Part shown: positions 1 through 4,676 of the stretch, one piece after another
How the letters are laid out: each line of letters opens with the position of its first letter
Position numbering within the stretch: the first letter of the stretch is position 1
Assembly: GCA_030038035.1 (NCBI GenBank)
Contig: JASHPP010000594.1
Span: forward strand, 1-11,413
From: Trebonia sp.
GTDB lineage: Bacteria > Actinomycetota > Actinomycetes > Streptosporangiales > Streptosporangiaceae
DNA length: 11,413 bases
Reading direction: 5' to 3'
Made by a program: the position numbers and the translations under genes
Notes under the pieces: generated by a model
Databases searched by the model: none
The model's input: the letters and a program-made list of their open reading frames with translations, nothing else
Told to the model about the DNA's origin: nothing

Positions 1-86
1 TTGGACAGCGCGATCCACTTGTAGTGCGGTCCGAGCGTGTGGCCCGCGTGCATCGGCGCGCCTGCCACGCCGGAATTGACCGTCAT
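1..86 (-). CDS. MFS transporter, N-terminal 28 codons only (partial)
   Basis: An ATG at 86 on the minus strand opens a frame that runs off the left edge. The readable start is MTVNSGVAGAPMHAGH followed by TLGPHYKWIALS. The segment LGPHYKWIALS resembles the cytoplasmic lead-in to the first membrane helix of actinobacterial drug/proton antiporters of the major facilitator superfamily (DHA2-like), which usually continue with SNTTLG. A G-rich stretch (GGTGGGGGG on the minus strand, 97-105) lies about 10 nt upstream and can serve as ribosome binding site; a second in-frame ATG at residue 12 is an alternative start. It is divergent from the symporter remnant to its right. Only 28 codons are visible, so the family call rests on resemblance of this short N-terminus, and the substrate cannot be inferred. 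Confidence 0.5.
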   Translation of the reverse strand, partial: MTVNSGVAGAPMHAGHTLGPHYKWIALS

Positions 87-128
87 GGGCGGATATGCCC
101 CCCACCTGAGTTCTCAGCGGATAACTTG

Positions 129-140
129 CTTGATCTCAAC
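129..140. promoter_or_regulatory. TTGA-N2-TCAA dyad upstream of the MFS gene
   Basis: The sequence CTTGATCTCAAC has arms TTGA and TCAA around a 2-nt centre, the core pattern of the two perfect tam/tamR palindromes (CTTGA-N2-TCAAG), with one mismatch at the last base. It lies 43-54 bp upstream of the ATG at 86, where a MarR-type operator could sit. A match this short can arise by chance. Confidence 0.22.
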
Positions 141-201
141 TAACCTTAACCCACCGTCCCGTCGATCCGCACTGCGCGATCCCGTCGAACTCGGTCCGCG
201 G

Positions 202-220
202 CCCGGGCGTTTCGCCCGGG
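202..220. repeat. Perfect 8-bp GC inverted repeat with 3-nt loop
   Basis: Arms CCCGGGCG (202-209) and CGCCCGGG (213-220) flank a TTT loop. The stem would be very stable in RNA. No T-run follows on either strand, so it is not a canonical rho-independent terminator. It lies in the noncoding stretch between the MFS start and the symporter remnant and may be a leftover terminator or leader hairpin. Confidence 0.4.
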
Positions 221-331
221 GTCAGGACACCCCGGCCGCACGATCGCCGTCAGCTATCGCCGCTGGGCTCAGCGGCGACTCGATCCGCTGTCAGAAAGGC
301 TGCGGCACTGGCTGGAGGGGGGACGATACTG

Positions 332-505
332 ATGCCGGGCCTGGCAGCCACGGGCACCGGCTTCCTCTATTCCATCGGCTTCCTCGTGGGCTGGCTGCTC
401 GTCCTGCTGCTGGTCTCAGAACCGCTCAGGAACACCGGGCGCTACACGATGGCCGACGTCGTCGATCTGCGGCTGAGGGCCGTCCCCGTGCGTGCCGCCA
501 CGGCG
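332..505 (+). pseudogene. Remnant of a sodium:solute (acetate-type) symporter, ActP/MctC-like
   Basis: In the frame beginning at ATG 332, codons from about 359 to 503 spell GFLYSIGFLVGWLLVLLLV, then SEPLRNTGRYTMADVVDLRL and RAVPVRAAT. This is the typical third-helix and following loop of cation/acetate symporters (SSS family), normally located about 80-140 residues into a protein of 500-550 residues. The roughly 80 residues that should precede it are missing, and after about residue 58 the frame becomes Arg/Ser-rich with no family resemblance, stopping at 655. Only one helix and one loop survive, so no transporter can be made. A GGAGGGG motif (312-318) 13 nt before ATG 332 could still support translation of a 107-residue peptide, but nothing suggests a function. 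It is best read as debris from a deletion at this locus. Confidence 0.6.
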
Positions 506-686
506 TACGGAAGAACGTCGCCGAGAGCTATCCCGGTTGCCTCAGGGTGGATGTCCGCAGGAGCAACTGGCTGTGCCGGAAGATCGAGGGGTGGGCCTCA
601 GCAGCTATCGGGACGGTCACGGTCCCTGAAGGAACGTCCAGCCCGGTATCGTTAGTGGGGCGGGGCAGCTGTGGCTAACGCTGCTC
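506..686. other. No recognisable gene between symporter remnant and tRNA promoter
   Basis: No frame on either strand gives a product I recognise. The only moderately biased stretch is plus frame 507-678, ending at TAA 676-678, with weak G/C preference at third positions and no motif. It could be more degraded coding sequence from the lost neighbour of the symporter. Confidence 0.4.
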
Positions 687-700
687 TTACACACTGTAAT
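687..700 (+). promoter_or_regulatory. Probable -10 region of the tRNA-Gln promoter
   Basis: TGTAAT (695-700) matches TATAAT in five of six positions and ends 5 nt before the tRNA, the right distance for transcription starting at or just before the mature 5' end. It lies in a small dyad, TTACA-CAC-TGTAA (687-699). No good -35 is visible 16-18 nt upstream, so only the -10 is supported. Confidence 0.35.
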
Positions 701-705
701 CACTA

Positions 706-781
706 TCCGGCGTAGGGTAATTGGCAGCCCGCCAGACTTTGGATCTGGGTCTTTGTCCTGGTTCGAGTCCAGGCGCCGGAA
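706..781 (+). tRNA. tRNA-Gln (anticodon TTG)
   Basis: A full cloverleaf can be drawn. The acceptor stem TCCGGCG (706-712) pairs perfectly with CGCCGGA (774-780), with discriminator A at 781. The D stem is GGGT/GCCC (715-718/727-730, one G-T pair) around an 8-nt loop. The anticodon stem CCAGA/TCTGG (732-736/744-748) encloses loop CTTTGGA with anticodon TTG at 739-741. The T stem CCTGG/CCAGG (757-761/769-773) encloses loop TTCGAGT. CCA is not encoded: ACCC follows the acceptor stem. The variable region (749-756) is 8 nt by this fold, longer than the usual 4-5 of class I tRNAs. It reads glutamine CAA codons, and CAG by wobble. Confidence 0.93.
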
Positions 782-798
782 CCCCTCGCCCACTCCTC

Positions 799-843
799 TG
801 CCCACAGATGTGCGTCTGGTGCCCACAGTCCCCGCGCGTCTGG
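799..843 (+). repeat. Imperfect tandem repeat downstream of tRNA-Gln
   Basis: Two adjacent units each begin TGCCCACAG and end GCGTCTGG: 799-819 (21 nt) and 820-843 (24 nt, with a 3-nt insertion and substitutions in the middle). The second unit can also fold, TGCCCA (820-825) with TGGGCA (841-846), as a weak 6-bp stem just downstream of the tRNA. It may help end tRNA transcription, but no T-tract follows. Confidence 0.35.
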
Positions 844-897
844 GCAGCCACCAAACGGGAATTCCCCACCAGGCGTGGCCAAGACCATACTCAGAGG

Positions 898-916
898 CGT
901 CTCAGATGTTGAGACG
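898..916. promoter_or_regulatory. 7-bp inverted repeat (operator- or hairpin-like)
   Basis: CGTCTCA (898-904) and TGAGACG (910-916) are perfect inverted arms around GATGT. The site is about 140 bp upstream of the desaturase start in noncoding DNA. Arm length and spacing fit a dimeric-regulator site or a small RNA hairpin. No known box matches it to my knowledge. Confidence 0.35.
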
Positions 917-974
917 TCACAGGTCAGCGCATGCGACATTCACGCGGCGATCCGCAAAAATTCATCTCAGGCCC

Positions 975-1021
975 TTGCACAACCTACGGTGTCGTAGGCT
1001 ACGGTTACGTAAGCGTATAAG
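975..1021 (+). promoter_or_regulatory. Promoter/operator region of the desaturase-TetR unit
   Basis: Several elements are packed here. TTGCAC (975-980) resembles a -35. CCTACG-GTGT-CGTAGG (983-998) is a perfect 6-bp inverted repeat. ACGGTTACGTAAGCGT (1001-1016) is a 16-bp palindrome with a perfect TTACGTAA core and only the G/G pair at positions 4 and 13 unmatched. TATAAG (1016-1021) is a good -10 candidate, and TACGGT (1000-1005) is a weaker one spaced 19 nt from TTGCAC. The 16-bp palindrome has the size of a TetR-family operator and abuts the likely -10, so a bound repressor would block transcription. The TetR gene in the same unit is the obvious candidate. Which -10 is used cannot be settled from sequence. 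Confidence 0.5.
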
Positions 1022-1057
1022 AGCCTCCGCCGTCCGGCGCACACGCAGAGGAGCACC

Positions 1058-2122
1058 ATGTCTACGACTCCGGACACACTCAGCGGCACCACCACCATCT
1101 CTTCGCCGCCGGCCCCCGACGGCACACAGGCAAATCGCGCCGCGCGACCGGACGTCGAAGACGAGCAGAACACCTTGGGGCAGCGCATCCTGGTCGGCGT
1201 GTTCGTCGGGGTGCCGATGCTGGCGCTGGCGGCGGCGATCCCGTTCGCCTGGGGCTGGGGTCTTGGCTGGCACGACATCGTCATAGCCGCCGTCTTCTAC
1301 TGGTTCACCGGGCTCGGCGTGACCGTCGGCTACCACCGGTACTTCACCCACGGCTCCTTCAAGGCCAAGAGCGGCCTGCGGGTCGCGCTGGCGGTCGCCG
1401 GCAGCATGGCGATGCAGGGCCCGGTCATCACCTGGGTGTCTGACCACAGGCGGCATCACAAGTACAGCGACAAGGAAGGCGACCCGCACTCGCCCTGGCG
1501 CTACGGCGAGGACTGGAAGGCGCTGACCAAGGGCCTGCTCTACGCGCACATGCTCTGGCTCTTCGACCCCAACAAGACCTCGCAGGGGAAGTTCTCCCCC
1601 GACCTGCTCGCCGATTCCAAGATCAAGAGGGTGGACGCGGCGTTCGGGCCGCTGGTCGCGGCGAGCCTGCTGCTGCCCGCGCTGATCGGCGGCCTGTGGG
1701 GGATGTCCTGGCACGGCGCGCTCACCGCGTTCTTCTGGGCCGGCCTGGTGCGGATCACGCTGCTGCACCACGTCACCTGGTCGATCAACTCGATCTGCCA
1801 CACGTTCGGCAACAAGGACTTCGAAGTCCGCGACCGGTCGCGGAATGTCTCCTGGCTGGCCATCGCGTCGTTCGGCGAGTCGTGGCACAACCTGCACCAC
1901 GCGGACCCGACCTGTGCCAGGCACGGCGCGCTCAAGGGGCAGATCGACCAGAGCGCCAGGGTGATCTGGGCCTTCGAGAAGCTCGGCTGGGTCTACGACG
2001 TGCGCTGGCCGGACGAGGCACGGCTGTCCGCCAAGCGTCCCGCGACCGCGAGGCGGAGCCTGGGCGGCATGACCAGGCGCAGCGACAAAGCGGTAACGGC
2101 CGCTGACAGAGCGGCGGCATAG
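1058..2122 (+). CDS. Acyl-CoA (stearoyl-CoA delta-9 type) fatty acid desaturase
   Basis: The product (354 aa) is an integral-membrane di-iron desaturase of the OLE1/DesA3 type, which introduces a cis double bond into long-chain acyl-CoA using O2 and electrons from an oxidoreductase partner (none is encoded nearby). All histidine boxes are present: HRYFTH (93-98), HRRHH (130-134) and HNLHH (277-281), plus NSICH (244-248). Hydrophobic segments lie around 43-65, 74-92, 105-125, 195-215 and 221-237. The first 35 residues are a Ser/Thr/Pro-rich disordered cytosolic extension, and the last 30 are basic and variable. GAGGAG at 1047-1052 is a well-placed ribosome binding site for ATG 1058. A TetR gene follows 16 bp later, suggesting co-transcription and feedback control of membrane unsaturation. 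The family is secure; the exact substrate and double-bond position are inferred. Confidence 0.93.
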   Translation: MSTTPDTLSGTTTISSPPAPDGTQANRAARPDVEDEQNTLGQRILVGVFVGVPMLALAAAIPFAWGWGLGWHDIVIAAVFYWFTGLGVTVGYHRYFTHGSFKAKSGLRVALAVAGSMAMQGPVITWVSDHRRHHKYSDKEGDPHSPWRYGEDWKALTKGLLYAHMLWLFDPNKTSQGKFSPDLLADSKIKRVDAAFGPLVAASLLLPALIGGLWGMSWHGALTAFFWAGLVRITLLHHVTWSINSICHTFGNKDFEVRDRSRNVSWLAIASFGESWHNLHHADPTCARHGALKGQIDQSARVIWAFEKLGWVYDVRWPDEARLSAKRPATARRSLGGMTRRSDKAVTAADRAAA

Positions 2123-2138
2123 CGGCCATGATGATCAA

Positions 2139-2750
2139 GTGACCGAATCCCCCAGGACCAGCCGAAAGCGCATGACCGGGCAGGAACGGCGGCAGCAGCT
2201 ACTGGACATCGGCCGGCGGCTCTTCGCGGAACGGGGATTCGAAGGCACCTCGATCGAGGAGATCGCCGCCAAGGCCGGGGTTTCCAAGCCGGTGGTGTAC
2301 GAGCACTTCGGCGGCAAGGAGGGCCTGTACGCGGTCGTCGTCGACCGCGAGGTGGAGCGGCTGACGACGATGACCACCATGCTGTTCGAGGGCAACCACT
2401 CCCGGCCCAAGTTCGAGGCGGCCGCCGTCGCCCTGCTGCGCTACATCGAGGACAACGCCGACGGCTTCCGCATCCTGGTGCGCGACTCCAACCCGGGGTC
2501 CGGCGGCGGCACCTATGGCACGCTGCTTTCCGACATCGCGGGCCAGGTCGAGTACATCATGGCCGACTTCCTCAAGTCCCGCGGCCGTGACCCCAAGCTT
2601 GCGCCGATGTACTCGCAGATGCTGGTCGGCATGGTCGCGTTCACGGGCCAGTGGTGGCTCGACGCCCGCAAGCCGGAACTCGAGCAGGTAGCAGCGAACA
2701 TGATCGACCTGGCCTGGAACGGCCTGTCCCAGCTCGACGCCCAGGCTTAG
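2139..2750 (+). CDS. TetR/AcrR family transcriptional regulator
   Basis: The 203-aa protein has a TetR N-terminal DNA-binding domain at about residues 14-62. The helix-turn-helix runs through TSIEEIAAKAGVSKPVVYEHF (37-57), preceded by the typical LLDIGRRLFAERGFEGTS helix. The rest is an all-helical ligand/dimerisation domain (WW at 172-173). The GTG at 2139 gives the usual short polar N-terminus; ATG 2172 (residue 12) is an alternative. No strong ribosome binding site precedes either, and the gene starts only 16 bp after the desaturase stop, so translation may depend on coupling to it. Given the shared unit and the palindrome at 1001-1016, it probably represses its own unit in response to fatty acyl-CoA; the ligand is inference. 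It could also act on other lipid genes. Confidence 0.88.
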   Translation: MTESPRTSRKRMTGQERRQQLLDIGRRLFAERGFEGTSIEEIAAKAGVSKPVVYEHFGGKEGLYAVVVDREVERLTTMTTMLFEGNHSRPKFEAAAVALLRYIEDNADGFRILVRDSNPGSGGGTYGTLLSDIAGQVEYIMADFLKSRGRDPKLAPMYSQMLVGMVAFTGQWWLDARKPELEQVAANMIDLAWNGLSQLDAQA

Positions 2751-2771
2751 CGCTCGACGCCCAGGCTTAGC
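2732..2771 (+). repeat. Perfect 20-bp tandem duplication across the TetR stop codon
   Basis: Positions 2732-2751 and 2752-2771 are identical 20-mers beginning GCTCGACGCC and ending AGGCTTAGC. The first copy contains the last five codons and the TAG stop of the TetR gene; the second is pure duplication. Degenerate traces continue (CCCGGGCTTAGC at 2775-2786, GGGGCCTAGC at 2792-2801) up to the stop of the convergent rhodanese gene, so the whole 46-bp gap looks built from slippage copies. CCGGC (2771-2775) can pair with GCCGG (2785-2789), a weak bidirectional terminator candidate. Confidence 0.75.
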
Positions 2772-2796
2772 CGGCCCGGGCTTAGCCGGCAGGGGC

Positions 2797-3249
2797 CTAG
2801 CGGAACACGGCAGCCGAGGCACCGGGCGCGATCGCGGCCGCGCGCTCCTCGGCTCGCGCCGTCGGCAGCCCGGCGGCTGCCCAGGCCCGGTAGCCGCCAA
2901 TCACGTCGGTGGCGCGCGCCAGCCCGAGGTCGTGCAAGGATGCGGCGGCCAGGCTGGAGGTGTACCCCTCCTCGCAGACCACGATCAGCCGCTGGTCATA
3001 TCCGCTCACCGTGGGCAGCCGCGCGTCACTGGCCGGGTCAAACCGCCATTCCAGGTGGTTTCGCTCGACCACGACCGAACCGGGGATCTCGCCGGCGGCG
3101 GCACGCTGGGCGGCAGGCCGGATGTCAACCAAGGTCGCCCCGTCGCGGAACTCGGAAAATGCCTGTTCCGCCGTTACCCGCACCAGCCGGGCACGGGCGG
3201 CCGCCAGGATCTCATCGATCGACCGCGCCCCGTCGGGCTTCGCCGTCAC
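2797..3249 (-). CDS. Single-domain rhodanese (sulfurtransferase)
   Basis: The 150-aa cytosolic protein carries a rhodanese fold at about residues 24-130. VDIRPAAQRAAAGEIPGSVVV (41-61) is the N-terminal rhodanese signature. The active-site loop is CEEGYTSS with Cys92 as the persulfide-carrying residue, and GGYRAWAAAGLP (118-129) is the C-terminal signature. The loop is acidic (EE) rather than Arg-rich as in classical thiosulfate sulfurtransferases, so thiosulfate may not be the donor. The start is the GTG at 3249, which overlaps the TGA of the cysteine dioxygenase gene as GTGA; a longer upstream frame exists but lies inside that gene and is not used. The overlap implies translational coupling and a shared role in cysteine sulfur handling. 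The physiological donor and acceptor are unknown. Confidence 0.85.
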   Translation of the reverse strand: MTAKPDGARSIDEILAAARARLVRVTAEQAFSEFRDGATLVDIRPAAQRAAAGEIPGSVVVERNHLEWRFDPASDARLPTVSGYDQRLIVVCEEGYTSSLAAASLHDLGLARATDVIGGYRAWAAAGLPTARAEERAAAIAPGASAAVFR

Positions 3250-3731
3250 CAGTCGCTTGCCCCCTCTGTCCCGGCCACCGCGAGCCCGGCAGGCGTGAGG
3301 TTGTACCTGGTCATCATCGACAGCGGCGGCGAGTAGGCGTGCACGCTGACGGCGACCGAGCCGACTGCGGAGTTCCGCACGTCGTGCACGTAGCGCGGCC
3401 CGAACGCACGGACCTCGCCCGCGCTCACCTGGTTCACCAGGGTCCGGGTGCCGGCGCGCGGCAGCATGCACTCGTCGAGCGTGCCCCACACCACGCCGAA
3501 CGCCCCCGCCGAGCCCCCGTGGTCGTGGAACCCTGTCGACTGCCCGGGCAGCCAGCTGATCAGCCACACCTCGTATTCGCCGTCGGCGGCGATCCGCTCG
3601 TACCAGCGTCCTTCGGGGTCAAGCCGTACCCGTGTCACCCACTGCGCCGGAGTTGCCGTCAGCCGCCGCACCTCGGCGGCGAGCTGCCGGGGATCGAGAA
3701 TCCGCTGCCGCGTCGCGCTTCCCTGTCGCAC
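3246..3731 (-). CDS. Cysteine dioxygenase (cupin, CDO type I)
   Basis: The 161-aa protein is a mononuclear non-heme iron cupin that should convert L-cysteine plus O2 to cysteine sulfinate. Cupin motif 1, GFHDHGGSAGAFGVVWG (67-83), supplies His69 and His71; the third ligand is His116 in GPRYVHDV. Arg46 (WYER) fits the carboxylate-binding arginine, and HAYSPP (131-136) carries Tyr133, equivalent to the catalytic tyrosine. The position that forms the Cys-Tyr crosslink in mammalian CDO is Gly76 here, as in other bacterial CDOs. The start GTG 3731 is the only ordinary in-frame start before an upstream stop, but the only ribosome-binding-like sequence (AGAGAAGGG, 3749-3757) lies 17 nt away, so initiation is uncertain. 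It is the first gene of a two-gene unit with the rhodanese. A different thiol substrate (for example 3-mercaptopropionate) cannot be excluded. Confidence 0.86.
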   Translation of the reverse strand: MRQGSATRQRILDPRQLAAEVRRLTATPAQWVTRVRLDPEGRWYERIAADGEYEVWLISWLPGQSTGFHDHGGSAGAFGVVWGTLDECMLPRAGTRTLVNQVSAGEVRAFGPRYVHDVRNSAVGSVAVSVHAYSPPLSMMTRYNLTPAGLAVAGTEGASDW

Positions 3732-3762
3732 GCCAATGATCTTGGCAGCCCTTCTCTATAAA

Positions 3763-3786
3763 ATCAATAGGAATTATTATATTGAT
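3763..3786 (-). promoter_or_regulatory. AT-rich dyad and -10 element in front of the cysteine dioxygenase unit
   Basis: In minus-strand reading, ATCAATA (3786-3780) and TATTGAT (3769-3763) are perfect 7-bp inverted arms around a 10-nt AT-rich centre. A perfect TATAAT lies at 3781-3776, straddling the first arm and the centre, about 45 nt before GTG 3731. The stretch is strikingly AT-rich for this genome and overlaps the TAA stop of tam (3777-3779). A good -35 is not visible (CTGACC at 3802-3797 is the nearest, with a short 15-nt spacer). The dyad would let a dimeric regulator cover the -10, giving this unit its own control separate from tam. Confidence 0.5.
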
Positions 3787-4571
3787 ACCGGTTTGGGGTC
3801 AGCGCGCCGGTGCAGCACCATGAACACCCGGCGGAAGGGAAACAGTGTCCCGAACGAACGGTGGTCATACGCCCGCCGCAAGCGCTCCGCGTACTCGCGG
3901 GCGAAGCTGGCGGCCTGCTCCGCGTCGAGCGCGGCGAGCACCGGCCGCAGCGTGGTCCCCTTCGTCCACTCGAGCACCGGATTGTCCCCCTGCAGGATGT
4001 GCAGGTAGGTGGTCTCCCATGCGTCGACCTCGAAACCGGGCCGGGCGAGCAGTTCGGCGTATTCCCGTGGGTCGCCCGCCTGGCGGTTCAGCTCCGCGTC
4101 CTTGAGCAGCTCGCGCCATCTCGGCGCCTGCGCCATCTCCCGGACGATCGCGTGGCTTGGCTGGTCCTCGTTGCCGGGAAGCTGGAAGGCGAGCCAGCCG
4201 CCGGGCGCGAGCATGCCCGCCCAGCGGAGGAGCAGGCCGTCATGACCGGGCACCCACTGCAGCACGGCGTTGCAGACAAGCACGTCCGGCGGTCGGTCCG
4301 GCTGCCAGTCGCGCACGTCCGCCAGCACGAACCGGAGGTTGCCGACGGCGTCCGCGGTGCCGCGCGCTGCCGTGATCATCTCCGGCGAGTTGTCCACGCC
4401 GACGACCTGCGCCCGCGGCCAGCGCCGCGCGAGCACCCCGGTGAGGTTGCCAGGGCCGCAGCCCAGGTCGGCCACGTACCGCGGGGTCACGGCGCCGACC
4501 TGTGCGAGCAGGTCGAAGAACGGCCGCGCCCGCTCATCACCGAACCGCAGGTACTGTCCGGCGTCCCACAT
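3777..4571 (-). CDS. tam: Trans-aconitate 2-methyltransferase
   Basis: The 264-aa cytosolic class I SAM-dependent methyltransferase esterifies trans-aconitate, a spontaneous isomer of cis-aconitate that inhibits aconitase, and so protects the TCA cycle. The sequence follows E. coli Tam along its length: N-terminal W-x-x-x-x-YLRFGDERARPFFDLLA, motif I VADLGCGPGN (33-42), acidic GVD (58-60), ADVRDWQP (84-91), NAVLQWVPGHD (101-111), a LAFQLPGN region after that, then WETTYLHIL and WTKGTTLRP near the substrate site. ATG 4571 is chosen because GGAGGGGG lies 8 nt upstream; a longer in-frame start would add 15 unrelated residues. It is divergent from the MarR gene across a shared operator, and a clear minus-strand promoter sits within that operator. 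The stop overlaps the dyad in front of the cysteine dioxygenase gene. Confidence 0.9.
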   Translation of the reverse strand: MWDAGQYLRFGDERARPFFDLLAQVGAVTPRYVADLGCGPGNLTGVLARRWPRAQVVGVDNSPEMITAARGTADAVGNLRFVLADVRDWQPDRPPDVLVCNAVLQWVPGHDGLLLRWAGMLAPGGWLAFQLPGNEDQPSHAIVREMAQAPRWRELLKDAELNRQAGDPREYAELLARPGFEVDAWETTYLHILQGDNPVLEWTKGTTLRPVLAALDAEQAASFAREYAERLRRAYDHRSFGTLFPFRRVFMVLHRRADPKPVSI

Positions 4572-4622
4572 GGCGGGCACCCCCTCCTGTCCGGTCGAGA
4601 GCCCGCGCTGCCGCAAAGCCTC

Positions 4623-4651
4623 TTGACATCAAGATATTGATCAAGCATCTT
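4623..4651 (+). promoter_or_regulatory. Promoter of the MarR (tamR) gene
   Basis: A perfect TTGACA -35 (4623-4628) is followed after 17 nt by CATCTT (4646-4651), a weak -10. Transcription would start near 4658, giving a leader of only about 20 nt before ATG 4677. The -35 lies inside palindrome 1 and the -10 overlaps the edge of palindrome 2, as expected for autoregulation. Confidence 0.5.
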
Positions 4652-4659
4652 GACGTCAA
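4631..4659 (-). promoter_or_regulatory. Promoter of tam
   Basis: On the minus strand TTGACG (4659-4654) is followed after exactly 17 nt by TATCTT (4636-4631). Transcription would start near 4624, about 50 nt ahead of the tam ATG. The -35 is inside palindrome 2 and the -10 overlaps palindrome 1, the mirror image of the opposite promoter. Confidence 0.6.
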
Positions 4660-4676
4660 GAGATATCCTGTCCCTC

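Larger units (their letters stand above)
4621..4661. promoter_or_regulatory. Twin 14-bp palindromes: probable TamR operators
   Basis: TCTTGACATCAAGA (4621-4634) has perfect 6-bp arms around CA, and TCTTGACGTCAAGA (4648-4661) is a perfect palindrome. They differ in one base and their centres are 27 bp apart. A shorter palindrome TTGATCAA (4637-4644) lies between them. Each palindrome contains the -35 hexamer of one promoter and overlaps the -10 of the opposite one, so one or two bound MarR dimers would silence both tam and its regulator. MarR proteins bind palindromes of about this size; the match of this exact sequence to the published S. coelicolor TamR site is not something I can confirm from memory. 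Confidence 0.75.

Noticed and set aside
37..678. 213-codon plus-strand open frame at the left end
   Set aside because: It runs through the MFS start, the GC hairpin and out of frame over the symporter relic. Its composition is Arg/Gly/Pro-rich. Only its last third has mild coding-like bias and no recognisable motif.
617..939. Minus-strand frames over the tRNA
   Set aside because: Peptides such as RTRTKTQIQSLAGCQLPYAG are the familiar antisense translation of a tRNA-Gln gene, not proteins.
962..1924. 320-codon minus-strand open frame opposite the desaturase
   Set aside because: The translation is Arg/Val/Glu-rich with no family motif and covers a gene with all desaturase histidine boxes.
3250..3567. 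N-terminal extension of the rhodanese frame
   Set aside because: The extension is Arg-rich shadow translation inside the cysteine dioxygenase gene; the GTGA overlap start at 3249 gives a normal single-domain length.
4572..4616. Longer start for tam at 4616
   Set aside because: The extra 15 residues have no counterpart in Tam proteins, and a strong ribosome binding site serves ATG 4571.
4650..4676. Longer TTG start for the MarR gene
   Set aside because: It would begin inside the operator and upstream of the predicted transcription start; ATG 4677 fits better.
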